From Alphaproteobacteria bacterium (GTDB taxonomy: Bacteria > Pseudomonadota > Alphaproteobacteria > Rhodobacterales > Rhodobacteraceae), in assembly GCA_030425925.1 (NCBI GenBank), contig JAUHZO010000001.1, forward strand, positions 62,001-126,000: a stretch of DNA of 64,000 nt, read 5' to 3'. Below, piece after piece: positions 52,010 through 60,388 of the stretch; the first letter of the stretch is position 1; every line of letters starts with the position of its first letter. The position numbers and the translations under genes are program-made. The notes under the pieces were generated by a model, which did no database searches, was not told the origin of the DNA, and worked only from the letters and a program-made list of their open reading frames with translations.

Positions 52010-53209
52010 ATGACCGACCAGAGCCCTGCGCCCACCATCGCGGTCAACATTGTCACGTCGCTGGACGAGATCGGCGCGGACAACTGGGATGCCTGTGCCT
52101 GCCCGGAAACCGCCGATGGCGGCCGGCCGATGGATCCGTTCACGACCTACCGTTTCCTCAAGGCGCTGGAGGACAGCGGCTCTGTCGGGCGCCATACCGG
52201 CTGGGATCCGCGCTATGTCTATGCCGAGCTTGACGGCCAGGTCATCGCCACAGCGCCGCTTTATGCCAAGTCGCACAGCCAGGGCGAATACATCTTTGAC
52301 CACAACTGGGCCCATGCGCTGGAACGCGCGGGCGGGCAGTATTACCCCAAGCTGCAGATCGCCGTGCCCTTCACCCCTGCCACGGGGCGGCGCTTTCTGA
52401 CCCGTCCCGGGTTCGAGACGCTGGGCGTCTCGGCGCTGATCCAGGGCGCGGTGCAGTTCACCGCCAACAACGACCTGTCCTCGGTGCACATCACCTTTTG
52501 CACCGAGGCCGAGGCGCTGGCAGGCGAAGAGATGGGGCTCTTGCGGCGCACAACGCAGCAATTCCACTGGGTGAACGAAGGTTACGCCGATTTCGACGCT
52601 TTCCTTGCCTCGCTCAGTTCGCGCAAGCGCAAGAACATCCGCAAGGAACGCGAGCGCGCGCAGGGCTTTGGCGGGCAGATCGAGATGCTGACCGGCGACC
52701 GGATCCGGCCCGAGCACTGGGACGCGTTCTGGCGCTTTTACCAGGACACCGGCGCGCGCAAATGGGGATCGCCCTACCTGACGCGGGCGTTCTTCGACAT
52801 CGCGCAGGAGCGCCTGCGCGACGACATCGCGCTTGTGATGGCCTCGCGCGAGGGGGAGTATGTGGCGGGCGCGCTGAACTTCATCGGACGCGAGGTGCTG
52901 TTCGGGCGCTACTGGGGCTGCGTCGAGGATCACCCCTGCCTGCATTTCGAGGCGTGTTATTATCAGGCCATCGACTTTGCCATCCGCCAAGGCCTGAAAC
53001 GGGTCGAGGCCGGGGCGCAGGGCGAACACAAGCTGGCGCGCGGCTATTTGCCCGCGCCGACCCATTCGCTGCACTGGCTGGCCGACACGGGCTTTCGCGA
53101 CGCGGTGGGCCGGTATCTGGAGGCGGAGCGCGCCGCGGTGGACGAGGATATCGAGATCCTCACCGCCTATGGCCCGTTCCGCAAGGACCGACGAGAGGAA
53201 CAGGAATGA
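52010..53209 (+). CDS. GNAT/FemAB-like protein (COG3146, DUF482)
   Basis: A 399-residue protein. [33 protein letters not shown] and [31 protein letters not shown] are the characteristic COG3146 segments. The C-terminal half has a GNAT/FemAB fold, with [35 protein letters not shown]. It is sometimes annotated as a predicted N-acyltransferase or peptidoglycan-related protein, but no activity is established. It overlaps the pterin dehydratase gene by 4 bp. Confidence 0.85.
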   Translation: MTDQSPAPTIAVNIVTSLDEIGADNWDACACPETADGGRPMDPFTTYRFLKALEDSGSVGRHTGWDPRYVYAELDGQVIATAPLYAKSHSQGEYIFDHNWAHALERAGGQYYPKLQIAVPFTPATGRRFLTRPGFETLGVSALIQGAVQFTANNDLSSVHITFCTEAEALAGEEMGLLRRTTQQFHWVNEGYADFDAFLASLSSRKRKNIRKERERAQGFGGQIEMLTGDRIRPEHWDAFWRFYQDTGARKWGSPYLTRAFFDIAQERLRDDIALVMASREGEYVAGALNFIGREVLFGRYWGCVEDHPCLHFEACYYQAIDFAIRQGLKRVEAGAQGEHKLARGYLPAPTHSLHWLADTGFRDAVGRYLEAERAAVDEDIEILTAYGPFRKDRREEQE

Positions 53210-53496
53210 CCGAGAAACTGTCAGACACCGCCCGCGAAACCCTGCTGCAGCCGCTGCTGGACAATGGCTGGGAGATGGTCGAGGGCCGCGATGCGATCCG
53301 CAAGACCTTTGTCTTCGGCGATTTCACCGAAGCCTTTGCCTGGATGACCCGCGCGGCGCTTTGGGCCGAGAAATGGAACCACCATCCGGAATGGTCCAAC
53401 GTCTACAAGACGGTGACAGTGGAGCTGACCACCCATGACGTGGGCGGGCTGTCGGCGCTGGACGCGAAGCTGGCGCGCAAGATGGACGCGCTCTGA
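53206..53496 (+). CDS. phhB: 4a-hydroxytetrahydrobiopterin dehydratase
   Basis: A 96-residue pterin-4a-carbinolamine dehydratase. The active-site motif is intact: [29 protein letters not shown], with adjacent His-His and the later conserved His. It regenerates the oxidised pterin after aromatic amino acid hydroxylation. No hydroxylase gene is adjacent. It is the last gene of the ridA-GDPD-COG3146 unit. Confidence 0.93.
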   Translation: MTEKLSDTARETLLQPLLDNGWEMVEGRDAIRKTFVFGDFTEAFAWMTRAALWAEKWNHHPEWSNVYKTVTVELTTHDVGGLSALDAKLARKMDAL

Positions 53497-53560
53497 CCCG
53501 CAGGTTGTCCCCGCGCTGACTGCCGCCCTTTCCCAATTCTACAACCGACCCCCTCCCTGA

Positions 53561-53659
53561 CCCTCCCCCTGTCAGGGGGAGGGGACAGCGTGCGCTGGGG
53601 TGGCAAAGGTCGGCTCTCCGCCCCTTGCAACGGGCCCCCTCCCCCTGAGAGGGGGAGGG
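53561..53659. repeat. Two C-rich/G-rich hairpins after phhB
   Basis: Stems CCCTCCCCCTG/CAGGGGGAGGG (53561-53583) and CCCTCCCCCT/AGGGGGAGGG (53637-53659) flank 53 bp of unrelated sequence. They lie between convergent genes and are of the same class as 8902-8924 and 50595-50618. Confidence 0.65.
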
Positions 53660-53684
53660 CTGGGGAGGGGGGAAAGCTTCTGCT

Positions 53685-54173
53685 TCAGATCGCCGCCAGC
53701 ATCGCCTCGCCGCAGGACGCCTCGCAGGTGCCGGGCTGGTCATCCAGCGCAAAGTGCTTGACCACGCCGTCCTCGACCAGCATCGCGTAGCGCTGCGAGC
53801 GGTCGATCAGGCCCACCGGCGGGGCGCTGAAGGCGCGGCCCATCGCCTTGGTGAATTCTGCCGCCGGGTCGCCCAGCATGGCGATGCCCGCGTCCTTGGC
53901 CCCGGTCGAGCGGGCCCAGGCGTCCATCACGAAGACGTCGTTGACCGAGATGCACAGGATTTCGTCGACACCCTTGGCGGCGAAATCGTCCTTGGTCTTG
54001 ATGAAGCTGGGCACGTGGGCATTGGTGCAGGTGCCGGTGAACGCGCCCGGCAGGGCAAAGATCACCACCTTGCGGCCCTTGGTGAGATCCGACGTGGTCA
54101 CCTGTTCGGGGCCCTCGGCTCCCATGCGGACAAAAGTGGCTTCGGGCAGCGTGTCGCCTGTGGAAATGGTCAT
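53685..54173 (-). CDS. Prx5-type peroxiredoxin
   Basis: A 162-residue peroxiredoxin of the redoxin/Prx5 (PMP20) family. The peroxidatic cysteine is C49 in LPGAFTGTCTNAHVPSF. Further Cys residues near the end (GTCEASCGEAM) could act in resolution. It is cytoplasmic and reduces hydrogen peroxide and organic peroxides, usually with glutaredoxin or thioredoxin. ATG at 54173 is preferred. It is divergent from the flavoprotein gene across 82 bp. Confidence 0.92.
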   Translation of the reverse strand: MTISTGDTLPEATFVRMGAEGPEQVTTSDLTKGRKVVIFALPGAFTGTCTNAHVPSFIKTKDDFAAKGVDEILCISVNDVFVMDAWARSTGAKDAGIAMLGDPAAEFTKAMGRAFSAPPVGLIDRSQRYAMLVEDGVVKHFALDDQPGTCEASCGEAMLAAI

Positions 54174-54255
54174 GGTCCTGTCGCTCCTTGATTTGCGTTT
54201 TCCCTGCTGCGGACTATAGGCTGCGGCACGGCAAGGGAAATGGGGATTTCGGACG

Positions 54256-55461
54256 ATGACGGATGTGGTGGTGATCGGCGCGGGCCAGGCGGCGGCGTCT
54301 CTGGTGGCGCGGCTGCGCTCGAAAGGGTTTGACGGCGGGATCACGCTGATCGGCGAAGAGCCGGTCCCGCCCTACCAGCGCCCGCCCCTGTCCAAGGCCT
54401 ATCTGCTGGGCGAGATGGCGGTCGAACGGCTCTACCTGCGGCCCGAAAGTTTCTACGCCGAGAACGGCATCACCCTGCACCTGTCGGAAACCGCCATCGC
54501 CATCGACCGGGGCGACAAGCGGGTGGTCGCCGGCGGGCAGGCGCTGCCTTACGATCATCTGGCGTTGTGCACCGGGTCGGTGCCGCGCCGCCTGCCCGGC
54601 GCGATCGGCGGCGAGCTGGACGGCGTCTACTGCGTGCGTACGCTGAAGGACGTGGACGAGATGGCCCCGCTGTTTGCACCGGGCAAGCGCGTGCTGATCG
54701 TCGGCGGCGGCTATATCGGGCTGGAGGCGGCAGCGGTGGCCGCCAAGCTGGGCCTGCAGGTCACGCTGGTCGAGGCGGCGGAGCGCATCCTGCAACGGGT
54801 GGCCGCGCCCGAGACCTCTGCCTGGTTCCGCGACCTGCACAAGGCGCATGGTGTCGACCTGCGCGAGGGCACCGGCCTTGCGCGCCTGATCGGCGAGGAT
54901 CACGTGACCGGCTCGGAACTGGCGGACGGCACGGTGCTGGAGGTGGATTTCGTCATTGTCGGCATCGGCATCACGCCCGCCACCGAACTGGCCGAGACTG
55001 CGGGGCTGGAGGTCGAGAACGGCATCAGGGTGGACGCGCAGGGCCGCACTTCCGATCCGTCGATCTGGGCGGCAGGCGATTGCGCGGCCTTTCCGGGGGC
55101 CCACGGCCTGATGCGGCTCGAATCGGTGGGCAACGCCATCGACATGGGTGAACTGGTGGCCGACAACATTCTGGGCGCGGGGCGCGATTACGTGGCCAGG
55201 CCGTGGTTCTGGTCGGACCAGTATGACGTCAAGCTGCAGATCGCGGGACTGTCCACGGGCTATGACCGGATCGTGGTGCGCCGCGATGGCGAGGCGCTGT
55301 CGCATTGGTACTACGCCGGTGACAGGCTGCTGGCGCTGGACGCGATGAATGACAGCCGGTCCTACATGGTGGCCAAGCGGTTGATCGAGGCGGGCAAGTC
55401 GCCCGCGGCGGAGGCGGTGGCGGACCCCGGAACCGATCTCAAGGCGCTGCTGAAGGCGTGA
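54256..55461 (+). CDS. Ferredoxin reductase-like FAD/NAD(P)H oxidoreductase
   Basis: A 401-residue flavoprotein of the rhodocoxin/putidaredoxin reductase type. The FAD motif VVVIGAGQAAASLVARL (3-20), RPPLSKAYL, the NADH motif VLIVGGGYIGLEAAAVAAKLG (about 148-168) and IWAAGDCAAFPG are in the expected order. A C-terminal reductase domain (about 320-401) follows. It passes electrons to a ferredoxin partner not found here. Its stop overlaps rsmD (GTGA). Confidence 0.92.
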   Translation: MTDVVVIGAGQAAASLVARLRSKGFDGGITLIGEEPVPPYQRPPLSKAYLLGEMAVERLYLRPESFYAENGITLHLSETAIAIDRGDKRVVAGGQALPYDHLALCTGSVPRRLPGAIGGELDGVYCVRTLKDVDEMAPLFAPGKRVLIVGGGYIGLEAAAVAAKLGLQVTLVEAAERILQRVAAPETSAWFRDLHKAHGVDLREGTGLARLIGEDHVTGSELADGTVLEVDFVIVGIGITPATELAETAGLEVENGIRVDAQGRTSDPSIWAAGDCAAFPGAHGLMRLESVGNAIDMGELVADNILGAGRDYVARPWFWSDQYDVKLQIAGLSTGYDRIVVRRDGEALSHWYYAGDRLLALDAMNDSRSYMVAKRLIEAGKSPAAEAVADPGTDLKALLKA

Positions 55462-56015
55462 GGATCATTGCGGGCACGCATCGGGGGCGGCGGCTGGCCT
55501 CGGTCGGCAAGGGCGATCCCGGGGCCCATCTGCGCCCCACCACCGATCGCGTGCGCGAAAGCCTGTTCAACATGCTGGCGGGCGGGCGGTTTGGCGATCC
55601 GTTTGCCGGGGCTTTGGTGCTGGACCTGTTCGCCGGAACCGGGGCGCTGGGGTTCGAGGCGCTGTCGCGCGGGGCGGCGCGCGCGGTGTTTGTCGATGAC
55701 GGGCGGGTGGCGGGGCGTCTTGTTCGCGAGAACATGGCGGCACTGGACCTCGCCGCGCGCAGCCGGCTGATCGCGCGGGACGCCACGCGGCTGCCGGTGG
55801 CCGAAGCGGCGGCCTCGCTGGTCTTTCTCGACCCGCCTTACGGCAAGGGGTTGGGAGAGACGGCGCTGGCCTCGGCCCGCGCGGGGGGCTGGATCGCGCC
55901 CGGTGCGCTGGTGGTTTGGGAAGAGGCCGGCCCGCAGGCGGCCCCGGAGGGATTCGCGCCGGAAGAGACCCGGCGCTATGGCGACACGCATGTGACGCTG
56001 TTGCGCGCGCTCTGA
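55458..56015 (+). CDS. rsmD: 16S rRNA (guanine(966)-N2)-methyltransferase
   Basis: A 185-residue methyltransferase. RIIAGTHRGRRL is the RNA-binding start. VLDLFAGTGALGFEALSRGA is the SAM motif and DPPYGKGL (D125-Y128) the catalytic NPPY-type motif. The start is GTG, overlapping the flavoprotein stop by 4 bp; no ATG is available before the RIIAG motif. It acts on assembled 30S subunits. A double hairpin follows. Confidence 0.94.
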   Translation: MRIIAGTHRGRRLASVGKGDPGAHLRPTTDRVRESLFNMLAGGRFGDPFAGALVLDLFAGTGALGFEALSRGAARAVFVDDGRVAGRLVRENMAALDLAARSRLIARDATRLPVAEAAASLVFLDPPYGKGLGETALASARAGGWIAPGALVVWEEAGPQAAPEGFAPEETRRYGDTHVTLLRAL

Positions 56016-56026
56016 GCGAGGCGGGG

Positions 56027-56073
56027 CCGAATTCTTGGCAAGAATTCGGTCCGCGTTCTTTGAAAGAACGCGG
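56027..56073. repeat. Tandem double hairpin, copy 4
   Basis: Two perfect 10-bp stems: 56027-56036 with 56040-56049 (CCGAATTCTT arm, loop GGC), and 56051-56060 with 56064-56073 (CCGCGTTCTT arm, loop TGA). Stem length, loop and CTT/AAG closing pairs match copy 1 at 382-429, while the outer arm bases differ with compensation. Confidence 0.8.
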
Positions 56074-56122
56074 CGCCGCGCGGGGATTTGACGTCGGGCC
56101 CGGATTTGCTAGGCTCCATGCC

Positions 56123-56296
56123 ATGACCAGCGCCACATACTCCCCCGTCTGGGCCGAGGCCGCGCCTGCCGAGGACACGCACCCGGCCCCGCCGCGCAAG
56201 CCGCGCGATCCGCTGTTCCTGACCGATTGCGCCACGCCTGCCATGGGCACAACCCTGCTGCTGGCCCTGTGGCAGAGATGGGACGACACGGACTGA
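56123..56296 (+). CDS. Possible 57-residue hypothetical protein
   Basis: An open frame starting TSATYSPVWAEAAPAEDTH and ending LLLALWQRWDDTD. It is Pro-rich in the middle, with a weakly hydrophobic C-terminal segment. No good ribosome-binding site is seen. It could be a real small protein or chance. No family was recognised. Confidence 0.35.
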   Translation: MTSATYSPVWAEAAPAEDTHPAPPRKPRDPLFLTDCATPAMGTTLLLALWQRWDDTD

Positions 56297-56363
56297 CGCC
56301 AGGGGGTGGCATTCCCCCGCATGATGCGTATCTTCCATGCAAGTTCATGAATGGGAGGTATCC

Positions 56364-57329
56364 ATGACCCTTTTTCGCCCCACCCGCCGCGATATCCTGA
56401 GCATGGCGGCTGCCATGCCCGCGCTTTCCCTGCCGGCCCGCGCCATGGCCGATCTGGGCGCACCGGCTGCGGCCAACCCGGCCTGGTTCAGCTTTACCCT
56501 GGGCGATACCAGGCTGACCGTGGTCTCGGACGGGCACCTGGTGCTGCCCACCAATGGGTTGGGTGTGAATGCCGACCCCGAGGAGGTGCGCGCCTTTCTG
56601 GAAGCGCAGTTCCTGTCGCCGGACGAGAACTATTCCCACACCAACCACCTGGTGATCGAGACCGGTGAAGCCAAGGTGCTGGTCGACGTGGGTTCGGGCA
56701 ACCGGTTCCTGCCCACCGCCGGGCGGCTTTTCGACAATCTCGACGCGGCCGGCATCGACGCGGGCGAGATCACCCATGTCGTGATCACCCATGCGCATCC
56801 GGACCATGTCTGGGGTGTGCGCGACGATTTCGACGAGGCGATCCTGCCGGATGCGGAATATTTCATCGGCGGGGCCGAGATGGATTACTGGCTGACCGAC
56901 GACCTGGTGAACCAGGTGCCCGCGGATGCGCAGCAATTCGTGCTGGGCGCGGTGAACTCGCTCAACGTGGACGGGGCCGAGTGGCAGCGGCTGTCGCATG
57001 AGACCGAGGTGGTGCCCGGTGTCCGGGTGATCGACACGCCGGGCCATACGCCGGGGCACATGGCCGTGGTGGTGGAATCGAACGGCCGGCAGCTGATCGC
57101 GCTGGGGGATTCGATGAGCCATGCCTGGACCAATTTTGCGCATCCCGAGTGGTACAACAATTTTGACGCCGACGGCGCACAGACCGTCGCCACGCGCAAG
57201 CGGCTGCTGGACATGGCGGCCACGGACCGGATGGCGGTGCTGGGCTATCACTTCCCCTTCCCCGGCGTGGGCCATGTGGCCCGTGCGGGTGACGCCTACC
57301 GGTTCGTGCCGGCCCTGTGGCAGTGGTGA
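56364..57329 (+). CDS. Tat-exported metallo-beta-lactamase-fold hydrolase
   Basis: A 321-residue protein. The twin-arginine signal TRRDILSMAAAMPAL (residues 7-21) ends ARAMA, so it is exported folded to the periplasm. The metal-binding motif is intact: H143-A-H145-P-D147-H148. GHTPGHMAVVVES and ALGDSMSH give the later metal ligands. The spacing suits lactonase- or hydroxyacylglutathione-hydrolase-like members. GGGAGG precedes the ATG at good distance. The substrate is unknown. Confidence 0.87.
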   Translation: MTLFRPTRRDILSMAAAMPALSLPARAMADLGAPAAANPAWFSFTLGDTRLTVVSDGHLVLPTNGLGVNADPEEVRAFLEAQFLSPDENYSHTNHLVIETGEAKVLVDVGSGNRFLPTAGRLFDNLDAAGIDAGEITHVVITHAHPDHVWGVRDDFDEAILPDAEYFIGGAEMDYWLTDDLVNQVPADAQQFVLGAVNSLNVDGAEWQRLSHETEVVPGVRVIDTPGHTPGHMAVVVESNGRQLIALGDSMSHAWTNFAHPEWYNNFDADGAQTVATRKRLLDMAATDRMAVLGYHFPFPGVGHVARAGDAYRFVPALWQW

Positions 57330-57338
57330 TCTGGGAGG

Positions 57339-57390
57339 CCCGTATCTGACTGGCCCGTATCTTACTTGCCCGTTTCTGACTGGCCCGTAA
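57339..57390. repeat. 15-bp short tandem repeat, three units
   Basis: CCCGTATCTGACTGG, CCCGTATCTTACTTG and CCCGTTTCTGACTGG follow head to tail, then a partial CCCGTAA. The array begins 10 bp after the stop of the metallo-beta-lactamase-fold gene. Confidence 0.8.
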
Positions 57391-57441
57391 CGAAGCGATG
57401 CGCGGCAGGCCCCCTGTCGCGCGTCCGGCCGGCGGTGTATC

Positions 57442-57473
57442 GGGGTATTTTTACCAAGAAGAAGACAGGGGGG
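57442..57473 (+). repeat. GGTATTT...CCAAGAAGAAG repeat, copy 4
   Basis: It is the same as copy 3 over GGGGTATTTTTACCAAGAAG and continues AAGACAGGGGGG. It lies between convergent genes, just upstream of the map stop. Confidence 0.8.
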
Positions 57474-57495
57474 GCCTGAAAGGGGGGCCGTTCTG

Positions 57496-58350
57496 TCAGG
57501 CGGTGGTGGGGTGAAAGCGGCCCGCCGGGGAGAGCGTGAAGATCTCGACCCCGTCTGCCGTCACGCCCACCGAGTGTTCGAACTGGGCCGAGAGCGATTT
57601 GTCCCGGGTGATCGCCGTCCATTCATCGGACAGCACCCGGGTTTCCGGGCGGCCCAGATTGACCATGGGTTCGATGGTGAAGAACATGCCCTCTTCGAGG
57701 ACAGCGCCGGTGCCGGGCCGGCCGTAATGCAGCACGTTGGGCGGCGCGTGGAAGACGCGGCCCAGCCCGTGGCCGCAGAAATCGCGCACCACGGACATGC
57801 GCTGCGCCTCGACAAAACTCTGGATGGCGTGGCCGATATCGCCGAAGGTGTTGCCGGGTCTGACCGCCTCGATCCCCTTCATCAGCGCGTCATGGGTGAC
57901 CTGGATCAGCCGGTCGGCAAACGGCTTGACCGGGCCGACCGTGTACATGCGGCTGGTGTCGCCATACCAGCCGTCCACCACCACGGTGACGTCGATATTC
58001 AGGATGTCGCCCTCGATCAACTCGTCATGACGGCGCGCGCCGCGGTCGTTCTTGCCCTTGGGCACCTTGGCGCCCGGGATGCCGTGGCAGACCACGTGGT
58101 TGAGCGAGATGCAGCTGGCGTGCTGGTAGCCCTTGTAACCGATGGTGGCCGAGACCGCGCCTTCCTCTTCCACGCGTTTGCGGATGAACGCGTCCAGCGC
58201 GCCGGTGGTCTGGCCAACACCGACATGGGCCGCGACCTCGTCGAGGATCTGCGCGGCCAGCCGGCCCGCACGGTGCATGCCGGCGAAGTCGTCCCTGGAG
58301 TAGATGCGTATGCCGTCACGGGTGACGCGGCTGCCGGTGTCGAAGCGCAA
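57496..58350 (-). CDS. map: Methionine aminopeptidase, type I
   Basis: A 284-residue metalloprotease. The five metal ligands are recognisable: the two Asp in LNIDVTVVVDGWYGDTSRM, His in GHGLGRVFHAPP, Glu in FFTIEPMV and Glu in SAQFEHSVGV. No suitable ATG exists near the expected N-terminus. TTG at 58350 has AAAGGAG nine bases upstream and gives RFDTGSRVTRDGIRIYSRDDF, so TTG is chosen. It removes initiator methionine after deformylation. It lies 108 bp downstream of sfsA on the same strand. Confidence 0.92.
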   Translation of the reverse strand: MRFDTGSRVTRDGIRIYSRDDFAGMHRAGRLAAQILDEVAAHVGVGQTTGALDAFIRKRVEEEGAVSATIGYKGYQHASCISLNHVVCHGIPGAKVPKGKNDRGARRHDELIEGDILNIDVTVVVDGWYGDTSRMYTVGPVKPFADRLIQVTHDALMKGIEAVRPGNTFGDIGHAIQSFVEAQRMSVVRDFCGHGLGRVFHAPPNVLHYGRPGTGAVLEEGMFFTIEPMVNLGRPETRVLSDEWTAITRDKSLSAQFEHSVGVTADGVEIFTLSPAGRFHPTTA

Positions 58351-58458
58351 GGCGCGGATCTCCTTTCGATATTGTGCAAAAACTAGCGTGTCGGGGCCGC
58401 CTTGGCCAGAGGTCCGCCGGGGGGGCGAGACGGACAATCCCGTCATTGAGACGTTACG

Positions 58459-59178
58459 TCACCCTTTTGTCCGCGGGGCGACGAAGGGCAACGGGCCTGC
58501 CAGCGCGATCCCGGACGGGCTGAGATCGGTTCCCAGGCACAGCACCTCTACCTCCGCGCGCGCCGCGGCGGCAAAGCGTTCGGCGTAGCGCGGATCGAGA
58601 TCCCGGGCCAGGGTGACCATCTGCACACCGCTGCGCTGCACCACGTAGAGCATCACCGCGCGCCCGCCGGAGCGGACGATGTCGGCCAGGTCGTCGAGAT
58701 GGCGCGCGCCACGGGCCGTGACGCTGTCGGGGAACTCTGCCAGGCCCGGCTGGCGCGACAGCGTCACCGATTTGACCTCGACATAGGTATCGGCGCGCAC
58801 CGGGCTGGTGAGCAGGAAATCGATCCGGCTGCGCGTGCCGCAGGGCACTTCGGGACGCACCGTCTGGAAGCCGTCGAGCCCGGGCACCGCTCCGGCCGCG
58901 AGCGCCGCGCGCACCAGCCGGTTGGGTGCGCCGGTGTCGACGCCGGTCAGGCTGCCATCGGGGTGTTCCACCAGCCGCCAGGTGTGGCCGAGCTTGCGTC
59001 GCGGATCGTCATTCGGCTCCAGCCAGATGCGCAGGCCGGGTTCGGCCAGGCCCAGCATGGACCCGGGATTGGCCACATGGGCCACCACCTCGCGCCCGTC
59101 TTCGAGCACGCAATCGGCGAGGAACCGCTTGTAGCGGCGGACAAGCGTGGCGGGGATCAACGGCGCGGAAAACTGCAT
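58459..59178 (-). CDS. sfsA: SfsA family protein
   Basis: A 239-residue protein. LVRRYKRFLADCVLEDG, VAHVANPGSMLGLAEPG, RIDFLLT and TYVEVKSVTLSRQPGLAEFPDSVTARGARHLDDL are SfsA signatures. The C-terminal nuclease-like fold has D and E-x-K residues (RIDF, VEVKS) as in PD-(D/E)XK enzymes. Its biochemical role is unresolved; it was first linked to sugar fermentation control in E. coli. It precedes map, a common pairing in alphaproteobacteria. Confidence 0.93.
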   Translation of the reverse strand: MQFSAPLIPATLVRRYKRFLADCVLEDGREVVAHVANPGSMLGLAEPGLRIWLEPNDDPRRKLGHTWRLVEHPDGSLTGVDTGAPNRLVRAALAAGAVPGLDGFQTVRPEVPCGTRSRIDFLLTSPVRADTYVEVKSVTLSRQPGLAEFPDSVTARGARHLDDLADIVRSGGRAVMLYVVQRSGVQMVTLARDLDPRYAERFAAAARAEVEVLCLGTDLSPSGIALAGPLPFVAPRTKG

Positions 59179-59242
59179 GGCGCGAGACTAGAGCCAGTCT
59201 GGACCCGCTGCAATCCAAAGGGTTTGTCTGCGGGATCGAATC

Positions 59243-59266
59243 ATGATATTTGGCAAACAGTATCAT
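59243..59266. promoter_or_regulatory. Palindrome likely serving as tetR-unit operator
   Basis: ATGATA and TATCAT arms lie 12 bases apart, with an inner TTTG-G-CAAA. It lies 18-41 bp before the ATG at 59284 in an AT-rich patch. Because a TetR-type regulator is the second gene of this unit, autoregulation through this site is plausible. Confidence 0.4.
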
Positions 59267-59283
59267 TAATCAGGAAAACACCC

Positions 59284-59733
59284 ATGTCGATGACCCGACT
59301 TCTGCCGCCCTTTCTGTTCCTGCTGCTGCTGGTTCCGCTGGCCGCGCTGTGGCACTGGCATCCGCCGACGGACCGACCTTTCGAGATGCGCCCGCCCCCC
59401 TGGGACGTGCCGCTGCTGGCCGGTCTGGCGCTGCTGATCTGGGCGCGCGTCCAGTTCCGGCAAAGCGACAGCGAGATCCTGACCTTTGCCGAGCCGCGGA
59501 ACCTGAACACCGAGGGTGTCTTTCGCTACAGCCGCAATCCGATGTATCTGGGGTTCGTGCTGATCCTGCTGGGGGCCGCGCTGTTCGTGAACACGTGGTG
59601 TGCGTTCACTGTCCCTGCGCTCTTTTTCGCCGCCTGCAATTGGTGGTATGTCCCTGCGGAAGAAGAGAACCTGCGCCGCGTGTTCGGTGCCACCTACGAG
59701 GATTACGCGGCCCGCACCCGCCGCTGGATGTGA
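59284..59733 (+). CDS. Isoprenylcysteine carboxyl methyltransferase-like membrane protein
   Basis: A 149-residue membrane protein with three to four helices. GVFRYSRNPMYLGFVLILLGAAL and PAEEENLRRVFGATYEDYAARTRRW are the SAM-binding signature of the ICMT/PEMT family. Bacterial members methylate unknown small molecules or lipids. AGGA lies upstream. Its stop overlaps the GTG of the tetR gene (GTGA), so the two are coupled, and the regulator probably controls this methyltransferase. Confidence 0.87.
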   Translation: MSMTRLLPPFLFLLLLVPLAALWHWHPPTDRPFEMRPPPWDVPLLAGLALLIWARVQFRQSDSEILTFAEPRNLNTEGVFRYSRNPMYLGFVLILLGAALFVNTWCAFTVPALFFAACNWWYVPAEEENLRRVFGATYEDYAARTRRWM

Positions 59734-60356
59734 CAGAGGCGGACTTGGCCAGACCAGCCCCGGATACCGACAAGATCCGCACAAGGATGCTGGAGCTTGC
59801 AGAAAAACAGCTGGCCGCCTCGGGCGGCCAGCGTCTGATCCTGTCGGACATCGCCGCTGCCATGGCCATGTCGCAATCCAACGCGCATCGCTATTTCCGC
59901 ACCAAGTCCGACCTGGTGCGCGCTCTGGCCGAACGGTGGTTCGACGCGGTGGAACGCGACGTGGACGACGCCATCGCCGCGGCCACGTCCCCGCGGGCCG
60001 CGCTGAACGCCTGCATTCTGGCGACGTTGCGCAGCAAACGCGCCCGGCACGATGCCGACCCGGTGCTGTTCCGCGCCTATCTTGCGCTGGCGTCGGAGCA
60101 TCGCGACATCGTGCAGATGCACAGCGACCGGCTGTCAGAGCGGTTGCGGGGCGTCCTGGCCGGGATCGTACCGGAGGACGGGCGCGATGCGGCGCTGGCG
60201 CTGGTCGAGGATGCCACCGTGCAGTTCCGCGTGCCGGCGATGATCGCACTGGCCCCGCATCGCGCCACGGAGGCGCGGGCGCTGGCCGTGCTGGATGCGC
60301 TCTGGCCGACACTGAGCGACGCGGGCAGCGTTGGAAAGGCCGGCAAGATGGGCTAG
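59730..60356 (+). CDS. TetR-family regulator
   Basis: A 208-residue regulator. The helix-turn-helix is LILSDIAAAMAMSQSNAHRYFRTKSDLVRALAERWFD (about 36-72), and the C-terminal ligand domain is helical. It starts with GTG at 59730, coupled to the ICMT-like gene. Its C-terminal domain resembles no specific subfamily that I can name. The upstream palindrome at 59243-59266 is a candidate target. Confidence 0.88.
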   Translation: MTEADLARPAPDTDKIRTRMLELAEKQLAASGGQRLILSDIAAAMAMSQSNAHRYFRTKSDLVRALAERWFDAVERDVDDAIAAATSPRAALNACILATLRSKRARHDADPVLFRAYLALASEHRDIVQMHSDRLSERLRGVLAGIVPEDGRDAALALVEDATVQFRVPAMIALAPHRATEARALAVLDALWPTLSDAGSVGKAGKMG

Positions 60357-60388
60357 ACCGTGCCGAAAGACAGATCGGAACACGTGCC

